Source: Mycolicibacterium helvum (GTDB lineage: Bacteria; Actinomycetota; Actinomycetes; Mycobacteriales; Mycobacteriaceae). From it: 64,000 nucleotides of DNA. The stretch is from NCBI RefSeq assembly GCF_010731895.1, contig NZ_AP022596.1:6076001-6140000 (forward strand). Reading direction: 5' to 3'. The notes under the pieces are model-generated. The model was not told where the DNA came from. It worked only from the letters and a program-made list of their open reading frames with translations, and did no database searches. This document shows positions 1-10,647 of this stretch, piece by piece (position 1 is the stretch's first letter; every line of letters begins with the position of its first letter). Made by a program: the position numbers and the translations under genes.

Positions 1-127
1 CACTGCCGACGATCGGCTGCCGCTGGCGGCCGCCGACCCCGCCCGCGTCGCAGACCTGGCCCACGCGTATGGCGTCAGCTCGTCGATCGCGCGCCTGCAG
101 AAAGCGCTCGACGCGCTGCCCGACTAA
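1..127 (+). CDS. 5'-3' exonuclease, C-terminal end (partial)
   Basis: An open frame enters from the left edge (first whole codon at base 2) and stops at TAA 125-127, giving 41 residues rich in Ala, Leu and Asp. No motif can be read in so short a tail. The identity rests on position: in M. tuberculosis the rightward gene before the leftward Rv2091c/helY pair is Rv2090, a 5'-3' exonuclease. The frame converges on the DUF4333 gene. Bases 128-262 hold no further gene or clear hairpin. Confidence 0.55.
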   Translation, partial: TADDRLPLAAADPARVADLAHAYGVSSSIARLQKALDALPD

Positions 128-262
128 GCCGGATTCATACCGAGATTGACGCTAGCGCGGACGCTTCTCGAACTGACCCTCGCCAGCGTCGACCTCGGCG
201 CAGCGAAAGCTTGAGCAGAACACTGGCTGAGTACAATCTCGGCACAAATAGCGCGGCAAAGC

Positions 263-1024
263 CTACTTCGGCCGGCCGACCTCGTATGTGCCCTTGTCGT
301 CCTGGAACGTCACCGTCACCTGGCGCTTGGTGCCGTCGATGCTCACCTCGCAGGTGAAGGTGTCACCCTTCTTGACCGTGGGGTTCGCACCGTTGTTGCA
401 CTTCACGTCCTTGACGTTCTTGGCGCCGTAGCCGTTGGTCTCGTCGGTGAGGATCTGCTGCACGCCGACCTGAGCCTTGCCGATATCCAGCTTGGTTGTG
501 ACGAAGAAGCCGGGCTTCCAGAAGCCCATCACCAGCACGACGGCGACGACGATCGCGGCCAGCACACCGACCACGGCGAAAATCACAGTCGAGGACTTCT
601 TGGCGCCTTCCTCCCCGACGGGCGGGTAGGGAGCGTACTGACCGGGATCGCCCGGTTGCTGCGGGTACTGGCCGTACTGCGGCTGACCGTACTGGCCTGG
701 CTGGGCAGGCTGACCGTACTGGCCCGGCTGGCCGTAGGCACCCGGGTTGTATTCGGTCGGAGCCTGGTACGGCTGTTGCGGGTACCCCTGCGTCGGCTGC
801 TGACCGTACTGCGGGTACTGCTGCTGGGTATAGGCGGGCGGTTGCCACGCCGGGGGCTCGCTGGTCGGCTGCTGCCAGGCCGGCGTCTCACCGCCCGGCG
901 TCTCCGGCTGCGGCCAGGCCGGCGCAGCGGGTGCGGGCTGCTCGGAGCCGGGGGCGGGCTGATCCTGACCCTGCGCGGGCTGGCCCTGCCAGGGATTGGG
1001 GTCAGATCCCTGCGGTCCGCTCAT
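263..1024 (-). CDS. DUF4333 single-pass membrane protein with Pro/Gln/Tyr-rich N-terminus
   Basis: 253 residues in three parts. Residues 1-140 are a low-complexity Pro/Gln/Gly/Tyr tail with repeated YGQ and GQ units; 145-169 form one hydrophobic membrane segment after Lys-Lys; the C-terminal part is a small domain of the DUF4333 type with two cysteines (about 209 and 225), likely a disulfide outside the membrane. The ATG at 1024 was chosen because AAGGAG lies just upstream. It is the counterpart of M. tuberculosis Rv2091c. Function is unknown; the disordered tail would be cytoplasmic. It follows helY in the same direction. Confidence 0.8.
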   Translation of the reverse strand: MSGPQGSDPNPWQGQPAQGQDQPAPGSEQPAPAAPAWPQPETPGGETPAWQQPTSEPPAWQPPAYTQQQYPQYGQQPTQGYPQQPYQAPTEYNPGAYGQPGQYGQPAQPGQYGQPQYGQYPQQPGDPGQYAPYPPVGEEGAKKSSTVIFAVVGVLAAIVVAVVLVMGFWKPGFFVTTKLDIGKAQVGVQQILTDETNGYGAKNVKDVKCNNGANPTVKKGDTFTCEVSIDGTKRQVTVTFQDDKGTYEVGRPK

Positions 1025-1080
1025 CGTCTCTCCTTGATCTGGTAGCGATTCGCCGCTCCCACCGTAGCGTTTGCACAACC

Positions 1081-3894
1081 CTACCCGCCATCAACAGCGA
1101 CGACGCCGCGCCGAATGTCGTCAATGGCACGTTTCGCGGTGCTCCGCAGGCCGGCTTCCGGCCCGGCGTTGCGCACCTGGTCGAGCAGGTCGAGCACCTG
1201 ACGACACCACCGCACGAAATCGCCCGCAGGCAGTGGCGTGCCCCCACCAGCCACATCGGAGGCCGCCAGGGCGGCAGCCAGGTCGCCGGTCGTCGCCCAG
1301 CGGTAGACGGCGGGGACGAATCCCTCGTCGGGCTCGCGGGTCGGGGCGATCCGGTGCCGATTCTCGTCGGCGCGCAGCTGCCCGGACAGCCGTCGCGTCT
1401 CGACCAGTGCGCGGCGCACCTTCGGGGTGGGCATATCGATCGCGTGCGCGGGTGTTGGTCCGTCGCTGCCGCGGGTTTCGAACACCATCGCCGAGAGCAC
1501 CGCGGCCAACTCGGCCGGCGCCAGCCCCTTCCAGACTCCGGTGCGCAGGCACTCGGCGACCAGCAGGTCGCTCTCGCTGTAAATCCGCGCCAGCAGCCGG
1601 CCGTCGGCCGTCACCCGCGGGTCGCCCCCGCCGGTTCCTATCCCCGAGTCGCTTCGCTCCTGCCCGCCGGTTCCTTCAATGAACCCGCGCTCGGTCAGCA
1701 GTCCCACAATCCGGTCGAAGGTGCGGGCCAATGAGTTGGTCGCGGCACTGACCTTGTTGCGGATCTGCTCGTTGTCGCGTTCCACCCGCAGATAGCGCTC
1801 GCCGATACGCACCTTGGCTTCCCGGTCGGCGAGCCCATGCACCGAGTGCTTGCGCATCGCTTCGCGCAGCGACGCCAGCTCCGGGTCGATATCGGCGGGC
1901 TCGTCGCTCTCGCCACGGCGTCGACGGGCCGAGGGCACCATCAGCCCGGCTGACGCCGACAGCAACGCTGACGCCAGGTCCCTGCGCACCCTCGGCTGAC
2001 GATGCTCGATCCGCTTGGGCAGTGACATCGACCCCAGCGGTGCCGTCAACCCAGCGAAATCGGCCGAGGAAACCCTTCCGGCCCAACGGTTTTCGGTCAA
2101 TACCAGCGGTCGCGGGTCGGACGGGTCGTTGGCCGCTTCCAGGACAACGGCCAGTCCGCCGCGACGCCCCTGGTTGATGTTGATGATGTCGCCTTTTCGC
2201 AACGCCGCCAGCGCGTCGGCGGTGGCCCGCCTGCGCTGCAGCCGCGACGCCCGGGATTGCGCACGTTCCCGCTCGCTGATCTTGGCGCGCAGCCGCACGT
2301 AGTCGAGGATCGCCGGCTCGCGGTCGGGATTTGCCCGGCGGTCCCAGCCCAGCTCGGCGGCGATGTCGCCCAGCATCTTCTCGCCCCGTTCGACACCGCG
2401 GACCAAACCCACCACCGACCGGTCGGCTTGATACTGCGCGAACGACCGCTCCAACAGCTGATGGGCCTGCTGGGGGCCCATCTGATTCACCAGGTTGATC
2501 GTCATGTTGTACGACGGCGCGAAGGAGCTCTTCAGCGGGAACGTTCGCGTCGACGCCAGCCCGGCGATTTCGGAAGGATCCGCTGTATCTTCGCCGGGAT
2601 GCCACAGCACGACGGCGTGGCCCTCGACGTCGATCCCGCGCCGCCCAGCGCGCCCGGTCAACTGGGTGTACTCCCCCGGCGTCAGCGGCATGTGCTGTTC
2701 GCCGTTGAACTTGACCAGCTTCTCCAGCACGACGGTGCGGGCCGGCATGTTGATGCCCAGCGCCAGCGTCTCGGTTGCGAAGACGGCCTTCACCAAGCCT
2801 GCTGTGAACAATTCCTCAACGGTGTGGCGGAACACCGGCAGCATGCCGGCATGGTGAGCGGCGAGCCCACGCAGCAGGCCCTCACGCCATTCGTAATAGC
2901 CCAGCACCGCCAGGTCGGGATCGGCGAGATCGCCGCAGCGGCGGTCGATCACCTCGGCGATCCGCTTACGGTCCTCGTCATTGGTCAGCCGCAATGGGCT
3001 GCGCAGGCACTGCTTGACCGCGGCATCGCAGCCAGCGCGGGAGAAGATGAATGTGATGGCCGGCAACAGCCCCTCCCGGTCCAGCGAGGCGATCACGTCG
3101 GGGCGGGCCGGCGGACGGTACAGACTCGATCGGCCTCCTTGGCGCCCCGGACCGCGCCGGCGTGGTTCCCAGTCGGTCAGGCGTTCGGCCTCACGCCGAT
3201 GCGCGATATGCCGGATCAGCTCCGGGTCAACGAGGTGCTGCTTCCCCTCACGGTCGTAGTCGAATAGGTCGAACAGCCGCTTGCCGACCAGAACGTGCTG
3301 CCACAGCGGCACCGGCCGGTGCTCGTCGACCACGACGGTGGTATCGCCGCGCACGGTCTGGATCCAGCCACCGAACTCCTCGGCATTACTGACCGTGGCC
3401 GACAGGCTGACCAGCCGCACATCCTCGGGCAGGTGCAGGATCACCTCTTCCCACACCGCGCCGCGCATCCGATCGGCGAGGAAGTGCACCTCATCCATCA
3501 CCACGTGGGACAGCGCACGCAATGTTTCTGAACCGGCGTACAGCATGTTGCGCAGCACCTCGGTGGTCATCACCACCACCGGCGCGTCGCCGTTGATCGA
3601 CTGATCGCCGGTCAGCAGACCGATGTTCTCGGCGCCGTAGCGGCGCACCAGATCGTTGTGCTTCTGGTTGCTCAGCGCTTTGATCGGCGTGGTGTAGAAG
3701 CACTTTCGGCCCGCCGCCAACGCCAGGTGCACCGCGAACTCGCCGACGACCGTCTTGCCCGCGCCGGTCGGGGCGCACACCAGCACGCCGTGGCCGCGTT
3801 CCAGGGCCTCACACGCCTGCACCTGGAACGGGTCTAGCCGAAACGTCAGCAGCTCGGTGAACTCCCCAAGCTGGGACTCAGGTGATGTCGTCAT
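1081..3894 (-). CDS. helY: HelY, Ski2/Mtr4-like DEVH-box RNA helicase
   Basis: 937 residues of the superfamily 2 Ski2-like group. Visible motifs are APTGAGKT (Walker A, residues 41-48), DEVH near 135, LSAT near 165, and the arginine-finger motif TGRAGRRG near 410; the C-terminal half matches the DSHCT-type extension. The predicted role is ATP-driven unwinding of RNA; the exact substrate in mycobacteria is not evident. The ATG at 3894 lies inside the end of tatC, an overlap of 17 bases, so the two are probably translationally coupled; another in-frame ATG 12 bases upstream is less likely. Counterpart of Rv2092c. Confidence 0.93.
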   Translation of the reverse strand: MTTSPESQLGEFTELLTFRLDPFQVQACEALERGHGVLVCAPTGAGKTVVGEFAVHLALAAGRKCFYTTPIKALSNQKHNDLVRRYGAENIGLLTGDQSINGDAPVVVMTTEVLRNMLYAGSETLRALSHVVMDEVHFLADRMRGAVWEEVILHLPEDVRLVSLSATVSNAEEFGGWIQTVRGDTTVVVDEHRPVPLWQHVLVGKRLFDLFDYDREGKQHLVDPELIRHIAHRREAERLTDWEPRRRGPGRQGGRSSLYRPPARPDVIASLDREGLLPAITFIFSRAGCDAAVKQCLRSPLRLTNDEDRKRIAEVIDRRCGDLADPDLAVLGYYEWREGLLRGLAAHHAGMLPVFRHTVEELFTAGLVKAVFATETLALGINMPARTVVLEKLVKFNGEQHMPLTPGEYTQLTGRAGRRGIDVEGHAVVLWHPGEDTADPSEIAGLASTRTFPLKSSFAPSYNMTINLVNQMGPQQAHQLLERSFAQYQADRSVVGLVRGVERGEKMLGDIAAELGWDRRANPDREPAILDYVRLRAKISERERAQSRASRLQRRRATADALAALRKGDIININQGRRGGLAVVLEAANDPSDPRPLVLTENRWAGRVSSADFAGLTAPLGSMSLPKRIEHRQPRVRRDLASALLSASAGLMVPSARRRRGESDEPADIDPELASLREAMRKHSVHGLADREAKVRIGERYLRVERDNEQIRNKVSAATNSLARTFDRIVGLLTERGFIEGTGGQERSDSGIGTGGGDPRVTADGRLLARIYSESDLLVAECLRTGVWKGLAPAELAAVLSAMVFETRGSDGPTPAHAIDMPTPKVRRALVETRRLSGQLRADENRHRIAPTREPDEGFVPAVYRWATTGDLAAALAASDVAGGGTPLPAGDFVRWCRQVLDLLDQVRNAGPEAGLRSTAKRAIDDIRRGVVAVDGG

Positions 3895-4813
3895 GCTGTG
3901 CCGCAAACGTCGTCGGGGCGGCTACCGGAGTGGGCGCCTCGATCGGTGCGGCCTGGTCGTCGGGAATCTCGGCTTGCCCTTCCCGCTTGGCCTTTCGCCG
4001 GTCGTGCAGACGGGCGATCTGGATCGCGAACTCCAGCAGCACCGTCAGCGCCAGACCGAGAGCCAGCATCGAGAACGGATCCGAGCCCGGCGTGGCGAAG
4101 GCGGCGAAGACGAACACCCCGAAGATCAAGCCGCGACGCCACAACTTGAGCTTGGCGTACGGCAACATGCCGATCATGTTGAGCATGATGATCAGCAGCG
4201 GGAATTCAAAGCTGACGCCGAAGATCAGCAGCAGGTTGATCAGGAAGCCGAAGTATTGGTCGCCGGACAGCGCGGTGACCTGAACGTCGCTGCCGACCGT
4301 CAGCAGGAAGTGCAATGCCTTGGACAGCACGAAGTAGGCCAGCACGGTGCCGGACATGAACAACAGAGCCGCGAAGAAGACGAACACCGACGCGAACCGG
4401 CGTTCGTTGCGGTACAGACCGGGGGTGATGAACGCCCACAGCTGGTGCAGCCACACCGGGCAGGCCAGCACGATGCCCGCGGTCAGGCCGACCTTGAGCC
4501 GCAGCATGAATTGGTCGAACGGCGCGGTTGCCAGCAACCGGCAGCCGCCGTCGGCGCTGATATCCGCCCGGGCCGATTGCGGCAGCGAACAGTAGGGCTC
4601 GCGCAGCCATTCACCCAGGCTCTCCACCCCGAAGAAGCCGTGGCTGTACCAGAGGAAGCCGATGATGGTGGTCAGCGCGACGGCACCGATCGAGATCAGC
4701 AGCCGGGTCCGCAGTTCCCGGATGTGGTCGACGAGGGACATCGTCCCGTCGGGATTGGTGCGGCTGCGGCGTTGTCGTGGGTCGAGCCGCGACAGGATCT
4801 TAGGGGAGCGCAC
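3878..4813 (-). CDS. tatC: TatC, twin-arginine translocase receptor subunit
   Basis: 311-residue multispanning membrane protein with the hydrophobic pattern of TatC (six spans) and the conserved N-terminal region [14 protein letters not shown], which binds twin-arginine signal peptides. It pairs with TatA, encoded directly upstream, to export folded proteins. The start is GTG at 4813. A short cytoplasmic Asp/Ala-rich tail overlaps the helY start. The length agrees with Rv2093c. At least one plausible Tat client lies in this window (55517). Confidence 0.95.
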   Translation of the reverse strand: MRSPKILSRLDPRQRRSRTNPDGTMSLVDHIRELRTRLLISIGAVALTTIIGFLWYSHGFFGVESLGEWLREPYCSLPQSARADISADGGCRLLATAPFDQFMLRLKVGLTAGIVLACPVWLHQLWAFITPGLYRNERRFASVFVFFAALLFMSGTVLAYFVLSKALHFLLTVGSDVQVTALSGDQYFGFLINLLLIFGVSFEFPLLIIMLNMIGMLPYAKLKLWRRGLIFGVFVFAAFATPGSDPFSMLALGLALTVLLEFAIQIARLHDRRKAKREGQAEIPDDQAAPIEAPTPVAAPTTFAAQHDDIT

Positions 4814-4858
4814 GGCAGCGTCTAACTACGGCGCATGAGCGCCTGATCGTCGTCGGGT

Positions 4859-5122
4859 TCAGGCTGGTTTGGCGTCGGTGTGGCTCTGGGCCGGCGGTGT
4901 CACCGGGGCCTCGACGCGCTCGGACTGAACCTGGGTCGGCGGCTGCGCAGGCGTGACGGGAGTGTCCGTCTTGCTCTCGTTCTGCAGCTCCTTGACCTCC
5001 GACTTGAAGATGCGCATCGACTTGCCCAGCGAACGGGCAGCGTCAGGCAACCTCTTCGACCCAAAGAGCAGCACGACCACGGCGATGAGAATCAGCCAGT
5101 GCCACGGTTGTAGAGCACCCAA
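4859..5122 (-). CDS. tatA: TatA, pore-forming twin-arginine translocase subunit
   Basis: 87 residues: one N-terminal membrane helix, then an amphipathic helix containing [16 protein letters not shown], the TatA signature, and a polar Pro/Gln tail. The start is probably TTG at 5122. GGAGGT sits 7 nt before it, and the resulting N-terminus (LGALQPWHW) lines up with known mycobacterial TatA. A GTG three codons upstream is too close to that ribosome binding site. The gene lies 64 bases downstream of pafC and 45 bases before tatC. Confidence 0.92.
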   Translation of the reverse strand: MGALQPWHWLILIAVVVLLFGSKRLPDAARSLGKSMRIFKSEVKELQNESKTDTPVTPAQPPTQVQSERVEAPVTPPAQSHTDAKPA

Positions 5123-5186
5123 TTTGGTCACCTCCAGACGTTGGTTTGATGCTACCCCACCGGCCCCTGACGAGCCGGGATGCAGG

Positions 5187-6158
5187 TCAGCCGGTGAGAT
5201 CGGCGTACGCGGCCAGCGCCGCCTCCGCGCGTGCACGCACCCGGTTCACCAGCGATTCGGGCTCCAGCACCCGAACATCGGCGCCGAATCCCAGTAACAC
5301 CCTGCCCATCCACTCCTCGGAGGCATAGGTCATCACGGCCTTGTGGTAGCCGTCGGGCAGCTCCTCGAGAATCCGCATCGGGTAGTACTCGAGCATCCAG
5401 GACGCCGCCGGGGCCAGCAGCAGGGTCGCCGCAGGGAGGGCGGGGTCGGCGTCGAACAACGACGTGTCCGGCGGCGCCTGCACGGCCGGTTCCGGCGGGA
5501 CCGCGGCCTGGTCGAGCACGGTCGCCTCAACGATGCGGTCGAACCGGAACAGCCGCACCCCGTCCGCGTCGCGTGACCAGGCGTTCAAGTAGCTGTGGTC
5601 GCCGACGATCACCACCCGGATGGGGTCGACGACACGGCTCGACAGGGTGTCGCGGGAGGCCGAGTAGTACTCGATGCACAGCGCGCGACCGTCACGGACC
5701 GCCGCGCGTACAGCCGCGGCGGTATCGCTTTCGATGGGCGCCCGCTCCTCCACGGCGGCGACGGCGTGGGTGTGGTCATGGCTGACAGTGCCCGCCGCCG
5801 ACTCGATCTTGGCGATGGCGGACAGGGCAGCCTGCGGATCCACCACGCCGGGGATGTCGATCAAGGCGCGCAGCGCCACCAGCAGGCCGGTGGCCTCCGG
5901 CGAAGTCAGCCGCAGCGGCTCGTCCATCCCCGCCGAGAACGTCACCTTGATGGTGTCCCCGGAGAACTCGAAGTCGATCAGGTCACCCGGTCCGTAACCC
6001 GGCAGTCCGCACATCCAAAGCTGGTCGAGGTCCTGCTGGAGTTGCTTGCGGCTCACGCCGAGATCGGCAGCGGCCTCGCCATAGGTGATGCTGGGGTTGG
6101 CCTTCAGGTACGGCACCATGTTCAGCAGCCGCACCAGCCGCGTCGAAACGGGGGTCAT
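5187..6158 (-). CDS. pafC: PafC, WYL-domain half of the PafBC DNA-damage activator
   Basis: 323 residues: an N-terminal winged helix (about 15-60), a central WYL domain and a C-terminal extension. PafB and PafC form a heterodimer that activates the LexA-independent DNA-damage response of mycobacteria together with RNA polymerase. The ATG overlaps the pafB stop as ATGA (6155-6158), so the two subunits should be made together. The downstream neighbour is tatA. Counterpart of Rv2095c. Confidence 0.93.
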   Translation of the reverse strand: MTPVSTRLVRLLNMVPYLKANPSITYGEAAADLGVSRKQLQQDLDQLWMCGLPGYGPGDLIDFEFSGDTIKVTFSAGMDEPLRLTSPEATGLLVALRALIDIPGVVDPQAALSAIAKIESAAGTVSHDHTHAVAAVEERAPIESDTAAAVRAAVRDGRALCIEYYSASRDTLSSRVVDPIRVVIVGDHSYLNAWSRDADGVRLFRFDRIVEATVLDQAAVPPEPAVQAPPDTSLFDADPALPAATLLLAPAASWMLEYYPMRILEELPDGYHKAVMTYASEEWMGRVLLGFGADVRVLEPESLVNRVRARAEAALAAYADLTG

Positions 6159-7141
6159 GCGCGATCCGCCTGCGCCCGCAGCCGCGCCAGCACGTCGTCG
6201 CGCAACGTCGCCGGTTCCAACACCAGGGCATCGGCCCCATAGCCCGCAACCTCGCGGGCAAGCCGGTCGCGGGTGCCGATGTCGAGTTCGATGACTTCAC
6301 CGGCGCGCCCGCCGATGGTACGCGCACCCGCGGATCTTCCGTTGCGGCGCAACGACATTGCCCGGCCATCGGCCACCCACACCGAGGCTTGGACGCCGCT
6401 GGGCGTCTCGCCGATGACCTGGTCGACGATCGCCCGCAGGTCGACACCATCCGGCCGGGTCACCGATCCAGACGCCCCAACGGTTTTGATGTCGGCACCG
6501 ATGCGGGACAGCCGAAACGTCCTGGTGGCGTTGCGGTCCCGGTCATGGCCGACCAGATACCAGCGGCCCTTGTCAGTGACCACGCCCCACGGCTCCACCG
6601 TGCGCACAGTGTAGGGATCGGTGGGCAGGGAGCGGTGCCGGAATTGCACTGCATGACCGGCATCGATGGCCGACAACAGGTTCCCCAGCACATCCTCCGA
6701 CCCACGCAGCCCGGGCGGGCCGGCGGCGGTGGTGATCGCCACGGCGGCGTCAGGGTCGACGTCGACGCCGGCCGCGCGCAATTTCAGCAGCGCACCCTGG
6801 GTCGCGGTGATCAGCTCGGGAGACTCCCATAGTTGGGTGGCGATCGCCACGGCCCCGGCCTCTTCGTCGGTCAGCTCGATGTCGGGCAGCGCATACGCAT
6901 CCCGGTTGATGCGGTAGCCCTCGGTGGGGTCGAACGCCGAGACCCGTCCGGTCTCCAGCGGGATGCCCAGATCACGCAGTTCGTTCTTGTCGCGTTCGAA
7001 CATCCGGGAGAACGCTTCGTCGCTGGGGCTGTCGGCGTAACCGGCCACATGAGAGCGGATGCGCTCTGCAGTGATGTAGCCATGGGTGGACAGCAGCGCG
7101 ATGACGAGATTCATCAACCGCTCTACCTTGGATGTCGCCAC
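6155..7141 (-). CDS. pafB: PafB, WYL-domain half of the PafBC DNA-damage activator
   Basis: 328 residues with the same winged-helix plus WYL architecture as PafC. The start is GTG at 7141. TAAGGT lies exactly 7 nt upstream and the only purine-rich stretch is that hexamer itself, so the mRNA may begin at the start codon. The 48-base gap to pafA suggests that pafBC has its own promoter and is perhaps also read through from pafA. Counterpart of Rv2096c. Confidence 0.93.
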   Translation of the reverse strand: MATSKVERLMNLVIALLSTHGYITAERIRSHVAGYADSPSDEAFSRMFERDKNELRDLGIPLETGRVSAFDPTEGYRINRDAYALPDIELTDEEAGAVAIATQLWESPELITATQGALLKLRAAGVDVDPDAAVAITTAAGPPGLRGSEDVLGNLLSAIDAGHAVQFRHRSLPTDPYTVRTVEPWGVVTDKGRWYLVGHDRDRNATRTFRLSRIGADIKTVGASGSVTRPDGVDLRAIVDQVIGETPSGVQASVWVADGRAMSLRRNGRSAGARTIGGRAGEVIELDIGTRDRLAREVAGYGADALVLEPATLRDDVLARLRAQADRA

Positions 7142-7148
7142 TCGGAAA

Positions 7149-7154
7149 ACCTTA
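7149..7154 (-). promoter_or_regulatory. Candidate leaderless -10 element of pafB
   Basis: TAAGGT (TANNNT form), followed by 7 nt and then the GTG of pafB. This is the spacing expected when transcription starts at the start codon. Confidence 0.45.
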
Positions 7155-7189
7155 GCCGGGATCGACGCGTCGCTCGTGCGGCGCGCTCG

Positions 7190-8548
7190 TCACATGCTGG
7201 CGATGAGCCGTTTGACCCGCTCGTCCACCGAACGGAATGGGTCCTTGCACAGCACCGTGCGCTGCGCCTGGTCGTTGAGCTTGAGATGCACCCAGTCCAC
7301 CGTGAAATCGCGGCCGGCTTCCTGGGCGGCGCTGATGAATTCGCCGCGGAGCTTGGCCCGAGTGGTCTGCGGCGGCGTGTCGACGGCCGCCTCGATCTCT
7401 TCGTCGGTGGTGATCCGCGTCGCCAAACCCTTGCGCTGCAGCAGGTCGAAGACCCCGCGACCGCGCTTGATGTCGTGATAGGCCAAGTCGAGTTGGCTGA
7501 TCTTGGGGTCGGACAGCTCCATGCTGTAGCGGTCCTGGTAGCGCTGGAACAGCTTGCGCTTGATCACCCAGTCGATCTCGGTGTCCACCTTCGCGAAGTC
7601 CTGGCTCTCGACAGCGTCGAGTTGGCGGCCCCATAGGTCAACGACCTGGTCGATCTGGGTATTGGGCTCGCGGGTCTGCAGGTATTCCACCGCGCGGGCG
7701 TAATACTCGCGCTGAATGTCCAGGGCGCTGGCCTGCCGCCCGCCTGCCAGCCGGACCGGCCGGCGCCCGGTCAGGTCGTGGCTGACCTCCCGGATGGCGC
7801 GGATCGGGTTGTCCAGCGAGAAATCGCGGAACGCCACGCCGGCCTCGATCATTTCCAGCACCAGCGAGGCGGTGCCGACCTTGAGCATGGTCGTGGACTC
7901 GCACATATTGGAGTCCCCGACGATCACGTGCAGCCGGCGGTACTTCTCGGCATCGGCATGCGGTTCGTCGCGGGTGTTGATGATGGGCCGGGATCGAGTG
8001 GTCGCGCTGGACACTCCTTCCCAGATGTGCTCAGCGCGCTGAGAGAGGCAGAACGTCGCGGCCTTGGGCGTCTGCAGCACCTTCCCGGCACCGCAGATCA
8101 GCTGGCGGGTGACCAGGAACGGCAACAGCACATCGGAAATCCGGGAGAACTCCCCCGCACGCACGATCAGGTAGTTCTCGTGGCAGCCGTAGGAGTTTCC
8201 GGCCGAATCGGTGTTGTTCTTGAACAGGTAGATGTCACCGCCGATGCCCTCATCGGCCAGACGCTGTTCGGCATCGATGAGCAGGTCTTCCAGCACCCGT
8301 TCACCGGCGCGGTCGTGAGTGACCAGCTGCACCAGGTTGTCGCACTCGGCGGTGGCGTACTCCGGGTGGCTACCCACGTCGAGGTACAACCGCGCACCGT
8401 TGCGCAGGAACACGTTCGAGCTGCGGCCCCACGACACCACCCGGCGGAACAGATACCGGGCGACCTCGTCCGGACTGAGCCGGCGATGGCCGTGGAACGT
8501 GCAGGTGACACCGAATTCGGTTTCGATGCCCATGATTCTCCGCTGCAC
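7190..8548 (-). CDS. pafA: PafA, Pup-protein ligase
   Basis: 452 residues, the usual PafA length. The carboxylate-amine-ligase fold is recognisable from the N-terminal [13 protein letters not shown] strand, the nucleotide-binding [11 protein letters not shown] region and [17 protein letters not shown]. It uses ATP to phosphorylate the C-terminal Glu of deamidated Pup and joins it to substrate lysines. The start is GTG at 8548, which gives the known N-terminus; TAGGCT 7 nt upstream and the lack of a ribosome binding site point to a leaderless mRNA. It is separated from prcA by a variable insert at 8.66-11.55 kb. Confidence 0.97.
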   Translation of the reverse strand: MQRRIMGIETEFGVTCTFHGHRRLSPDEVARYLFRRVVSWGRSSNVFLRNGARLYLDVGSHPEYATAECDNLVQLVTHDRAGERVLEDLLIDAEQRLADEGIGGDIYLFKNNTDSAGNSYGCHENYLIVRAGEFSRISDVLLPFLVTRQLICGAGKVLQTPKAATFCLSQRAEHIWEGVSSATTRSRPIINTRDEPHADAEKYRRLHVIVGDSNMCESTTMLKVGTASLVLEMIEAGVAFRDFSLDNPIRAIREVSHDLTGRRPVRLAGGRQASALDIQREYYARAVEYLQTREPNTQIDQVVDLWGRQLDAVESQDFAKVDTEIDWVIKRKLFQRYQDRYSMELSDPKISQLDLAYHDIKRGRGVFDLLQRKGLATRITTDEEIEAAVDTPPQTTRAKLRGEFISAAQEAGRDFTVDWVHLKLNDQAQRTVLCKDPFRSVDERVKRLIASM

Positions 8549-8555
8549 GACACCG

Positions 8556-8561
8556 AGCCTA
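8556..8561 (-). promoter_or_regulatory. Candidate leaderless -10 element of pafA
   Basis: TAGGCT ends 7 nt before the GTG start, and no Shine-Dalgarno-like sequence is present between them. Confidence 0.5.
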
Positions 8562-8664
8562 CTGGTTCGTTTGCACTCACGGTGGCCAAGCGGTACGCGA
8601 AACGCGTTCGAAATGCCTGTGGATTGCCGAGAAAACCCGACCAACTGACATGCCACCATGAGCC

Positions 8665-8937
8665 GTGCCCAAGCCGGTCGCCGTCGATACCGCCACGCTG
8701 TGGGTACTCACGGACCGTCTGACCCGCACCGCTGACGAACTTGCCGACATCCCGATTCCCGGCCTCGAGGCGCTACCCGGTTCTGCGCTGAGCAGTTTGA
8801 ACACGCCGCTGCGTGTCACCGCTGAAGTGCGCCGACTCGCTACGGCCGTACAGGATTGGGTTTGCTCGACACGCCGGTCGGTCGACGAACTGGCCGCGGC
8901 CGACGACGCCGGCGCCGAGCGCCTCCGACCACGGTGA
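8665..8937 (+). CDS. Small helical protein, possible ESX-type partner of the downstream hydrolase
   Basis: 90 residues starting at GTG 8665, the only start after an in-frame stop at 8659. The protein is predicted to be almost entirely helical, without a signal peptide or membrane segment, and resembles the small secretion-associated proteins found next to type VII substrates in mycobacteria; I cannot name a family firmly. Its stop overlaps the next start as GTGA (8934-8937), so it is coupled to the DUF1023 hydrolase. It is divergent from pafA, with 116 bases between them. Confidence 0.7.
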   Translation: MPKPVAVDTATLWVLTDRLTRTADELADIPIPGLEALPGSALSSLNTPLRVTAEVRRLATAVQDWVCSTRRSVDELAAADDAGAERLRPR

Positions 8938-10643
8938 CCCACCCGAACGTCTCCCAGGTGCTCACCTGGCGACCGGAGGCACTGACCGAACTGGCCGACG
9001 CCTGGGACAGTGCCGCGGGCCGGCTGCAGGCCCGGGCTGACGCAGTCGACGACGCGATCGCCGGCACCACGGGCGTGTTCATCGGATCGGCGGCAGGCGC
9101 GGCCCGCCACGCGATCGGCCCGACTGCAGCAGGATTGCGCCGGATGTGCCAGGCGCTGGTTCTGGCCGCCGTCGAAGCGCGAGACGCCGCCGACATCATC
9201 GGTCGCGGCCGGGATCGGGTGCTGGGGTTACTGGCTGATGCGCGGGCCGAGGGCTGCCCGGTCGCCGACGACGGGACCGTGTGGCCGCCGGCCGAACCGT
9301 CAGCGCTGCTGGCGGTCTGCAGTGGCGGATCCGTCACGGTGGCCCAGGCGATGCTCGATAAGCGCGCAGCCACGCTGACGCGCGTGCTGCAGGGTGCATT
9401 GAGCGCGCTCGGCGCGGCCGACTCCGACGCCGCAGCGGCGATCGATGCGGCGTTCGATGCCGCAGCGGCCGGCTCGGCAGCGGTCCGGCCGGCCGCGGCG
9501 GCCGGCGATCCGGTCGCCGACTGGCCACGGATGAGTCAGGACACCATCGCCGGCCAGATCGCAGCGATGACAGAGTCCGAGCAACAGCGTCTGATCGAAC
9601 ACAATCCTCATGCGGCGGGCAACACAGATGGTGTTCCGTGGGAGCTGCGTATGGCGGCCAACCGGATCAACATCGCCAACGCGATCCTCGACGAACACCG
9701 CACCATCGACATTCCCGAAGAGGTGAAGTTACGGGCCACCGTCGCGGCCATGCGTGATCCGGCCGACGCCGAACGGCTATGGGCGACACTGCACGTCGAT
9801 CCGGCGCTACGGGCCGCGACCATCACCGCCTATGACCGCCACGCCCGGGCGCGCATCGAGTACTACGAGACGCTGCTCGCCGACGTCCCCGATCCGTTGG
9901 ACCACGACCGCCGGGTACCGCGCCAGATCCTGGCGTTCGACCCCGAGCGAGAATCCCTCATCGAGTTATCCGGTGATCTCGGCCGCGCACGCGCGCTGGC
10001 GGTGCTGGTGCCCGGACTGAACACCACATTCGACGGTTCAGCCGACGACGTCGCGACCGCGCGACGATTCGTCGCCGGCTCCGGCGGCGACGTGGCCATG
10101 ATCAGCTATCTCGGCGGGCACTTCCCGACCGGTCCGCTGCTCGCCGGCGTGGTCGACGCGGCCGATCCCCGCTACGCCCTGCAGATGGCGCCGCGGCTGG
10201 CAGCGTTCAGCGAGGATGTCGAACGGCGAGCCGGGGCGATTCCGGTGACCTACCTGGGCCACTCCTACGGCGGGTCGATCCTGGGCACTGCGGAACGATT
10301 CGGCCTGACCGCCGATCGGGTGGTCTATGTCGAGGCGGCGGGAGCCGGTGTGGGCGTGCATGATCCGTCTGATTGGCACGATCGTAACCCCGGTGTGTCG
10401 CGATTCTCCATGACGGCGCCCGGCGACCCGATCGCCCTGGTGCAGGGCATCCCGTTGGGGCCGCACGGCGCCGACCCGGACCGGATGCCCGGTGTCATCC
10501 GACTCGACACCGGGCGCCGCCTCACGGGTGTGCCGATGGCGGGACCGTCTGCACACAGCGACGTCATCAACGAACCGTCCGATGCCTGGCACAACATCCT
10601 GGCGGTGATCACCGGCGATCGCGAACACATTCGGGTGAAATGA
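8934..10643 (+). CDS. DUF1023 alpha/beta hydrolase with WXG100-like helical N-terminus
   Basis: 569 residues from GTG 8934. The first 120 residues are a helical hairpin reminiscent of WXG100/type VII secretion domains (TWRPEALTELADAWDSA...). The C-terminal 250 residues are an alpha/beta hydrolase of the DUF1023 type with nucleophile elbow GHSYGGS near residue 445. The substrate is unknown; an esterase or lipase activity would fit the fold. No signal peptide is present, so export, if any, would need a type VII-like route. It converges on the protease gene with only 4 bases between the stops. Confidence 0.82.
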   Translation: MTHPNVSQVLTWRPEALTELADAWDSAAGRLQARADAVDDAIAGTTGVFIGSAAGAARHAIGPTAAGLRRMCQALVLAAVEARDAADIIGRGRDRVLGLLADARAEGCPVADDGTVWPPAEPSALLAVCSGGSVTVAQAMLDKRAATLTRVLQGALSALGAADSDAAAAIDAAFDAAAAGSAAVRPAAAAGDPVADWPRMSQDTIAGQIAAMTESEQQRLIEHNPHAAGNTDGVPWELRMAANRINIANAILDEHRTIDIPEEVKLRATVAAMRDPADAERLWATLHVDPALRAATITAYDRHARARIEYYETLLADVPDPLDHDRRVPRQILAFDPERESLIELSGDLGRARALAVLVPGLNTTFDGSADDVATARRFVAGSGGDVAMISYLGGHFPTGPLLAGVVDAADPRYALQMAPRLAAFSEDVERRAGAIPVTYLGHSYGGSILGTAERFGLTADRVVYVEAAGAGVGVHDPSDWHDRNPGVSRFSMTAPGDPIALVQGIPLGPHGADPDRMPGVIRLDTGRRLTGVPMAGPSAHSDVINEPSDAWHNILAVITGDREHIRVK

Positions 10644-10647
10644 CTTG

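Noticed and set aside
4813..4828. Leaderless promoter for tatC
   Set aside because: TAGTTA lies 9 nt from the GTG but lacks the final T of TANNNT, and tatC is close behind tatA in the same unit.
8596..8612. SOS-box-like GAAACGCGTTCGA between pafA and the hydrolase operon
   Set aside because: Only the right half matches the mycobacterial LexA box; the left half has several mismatches.
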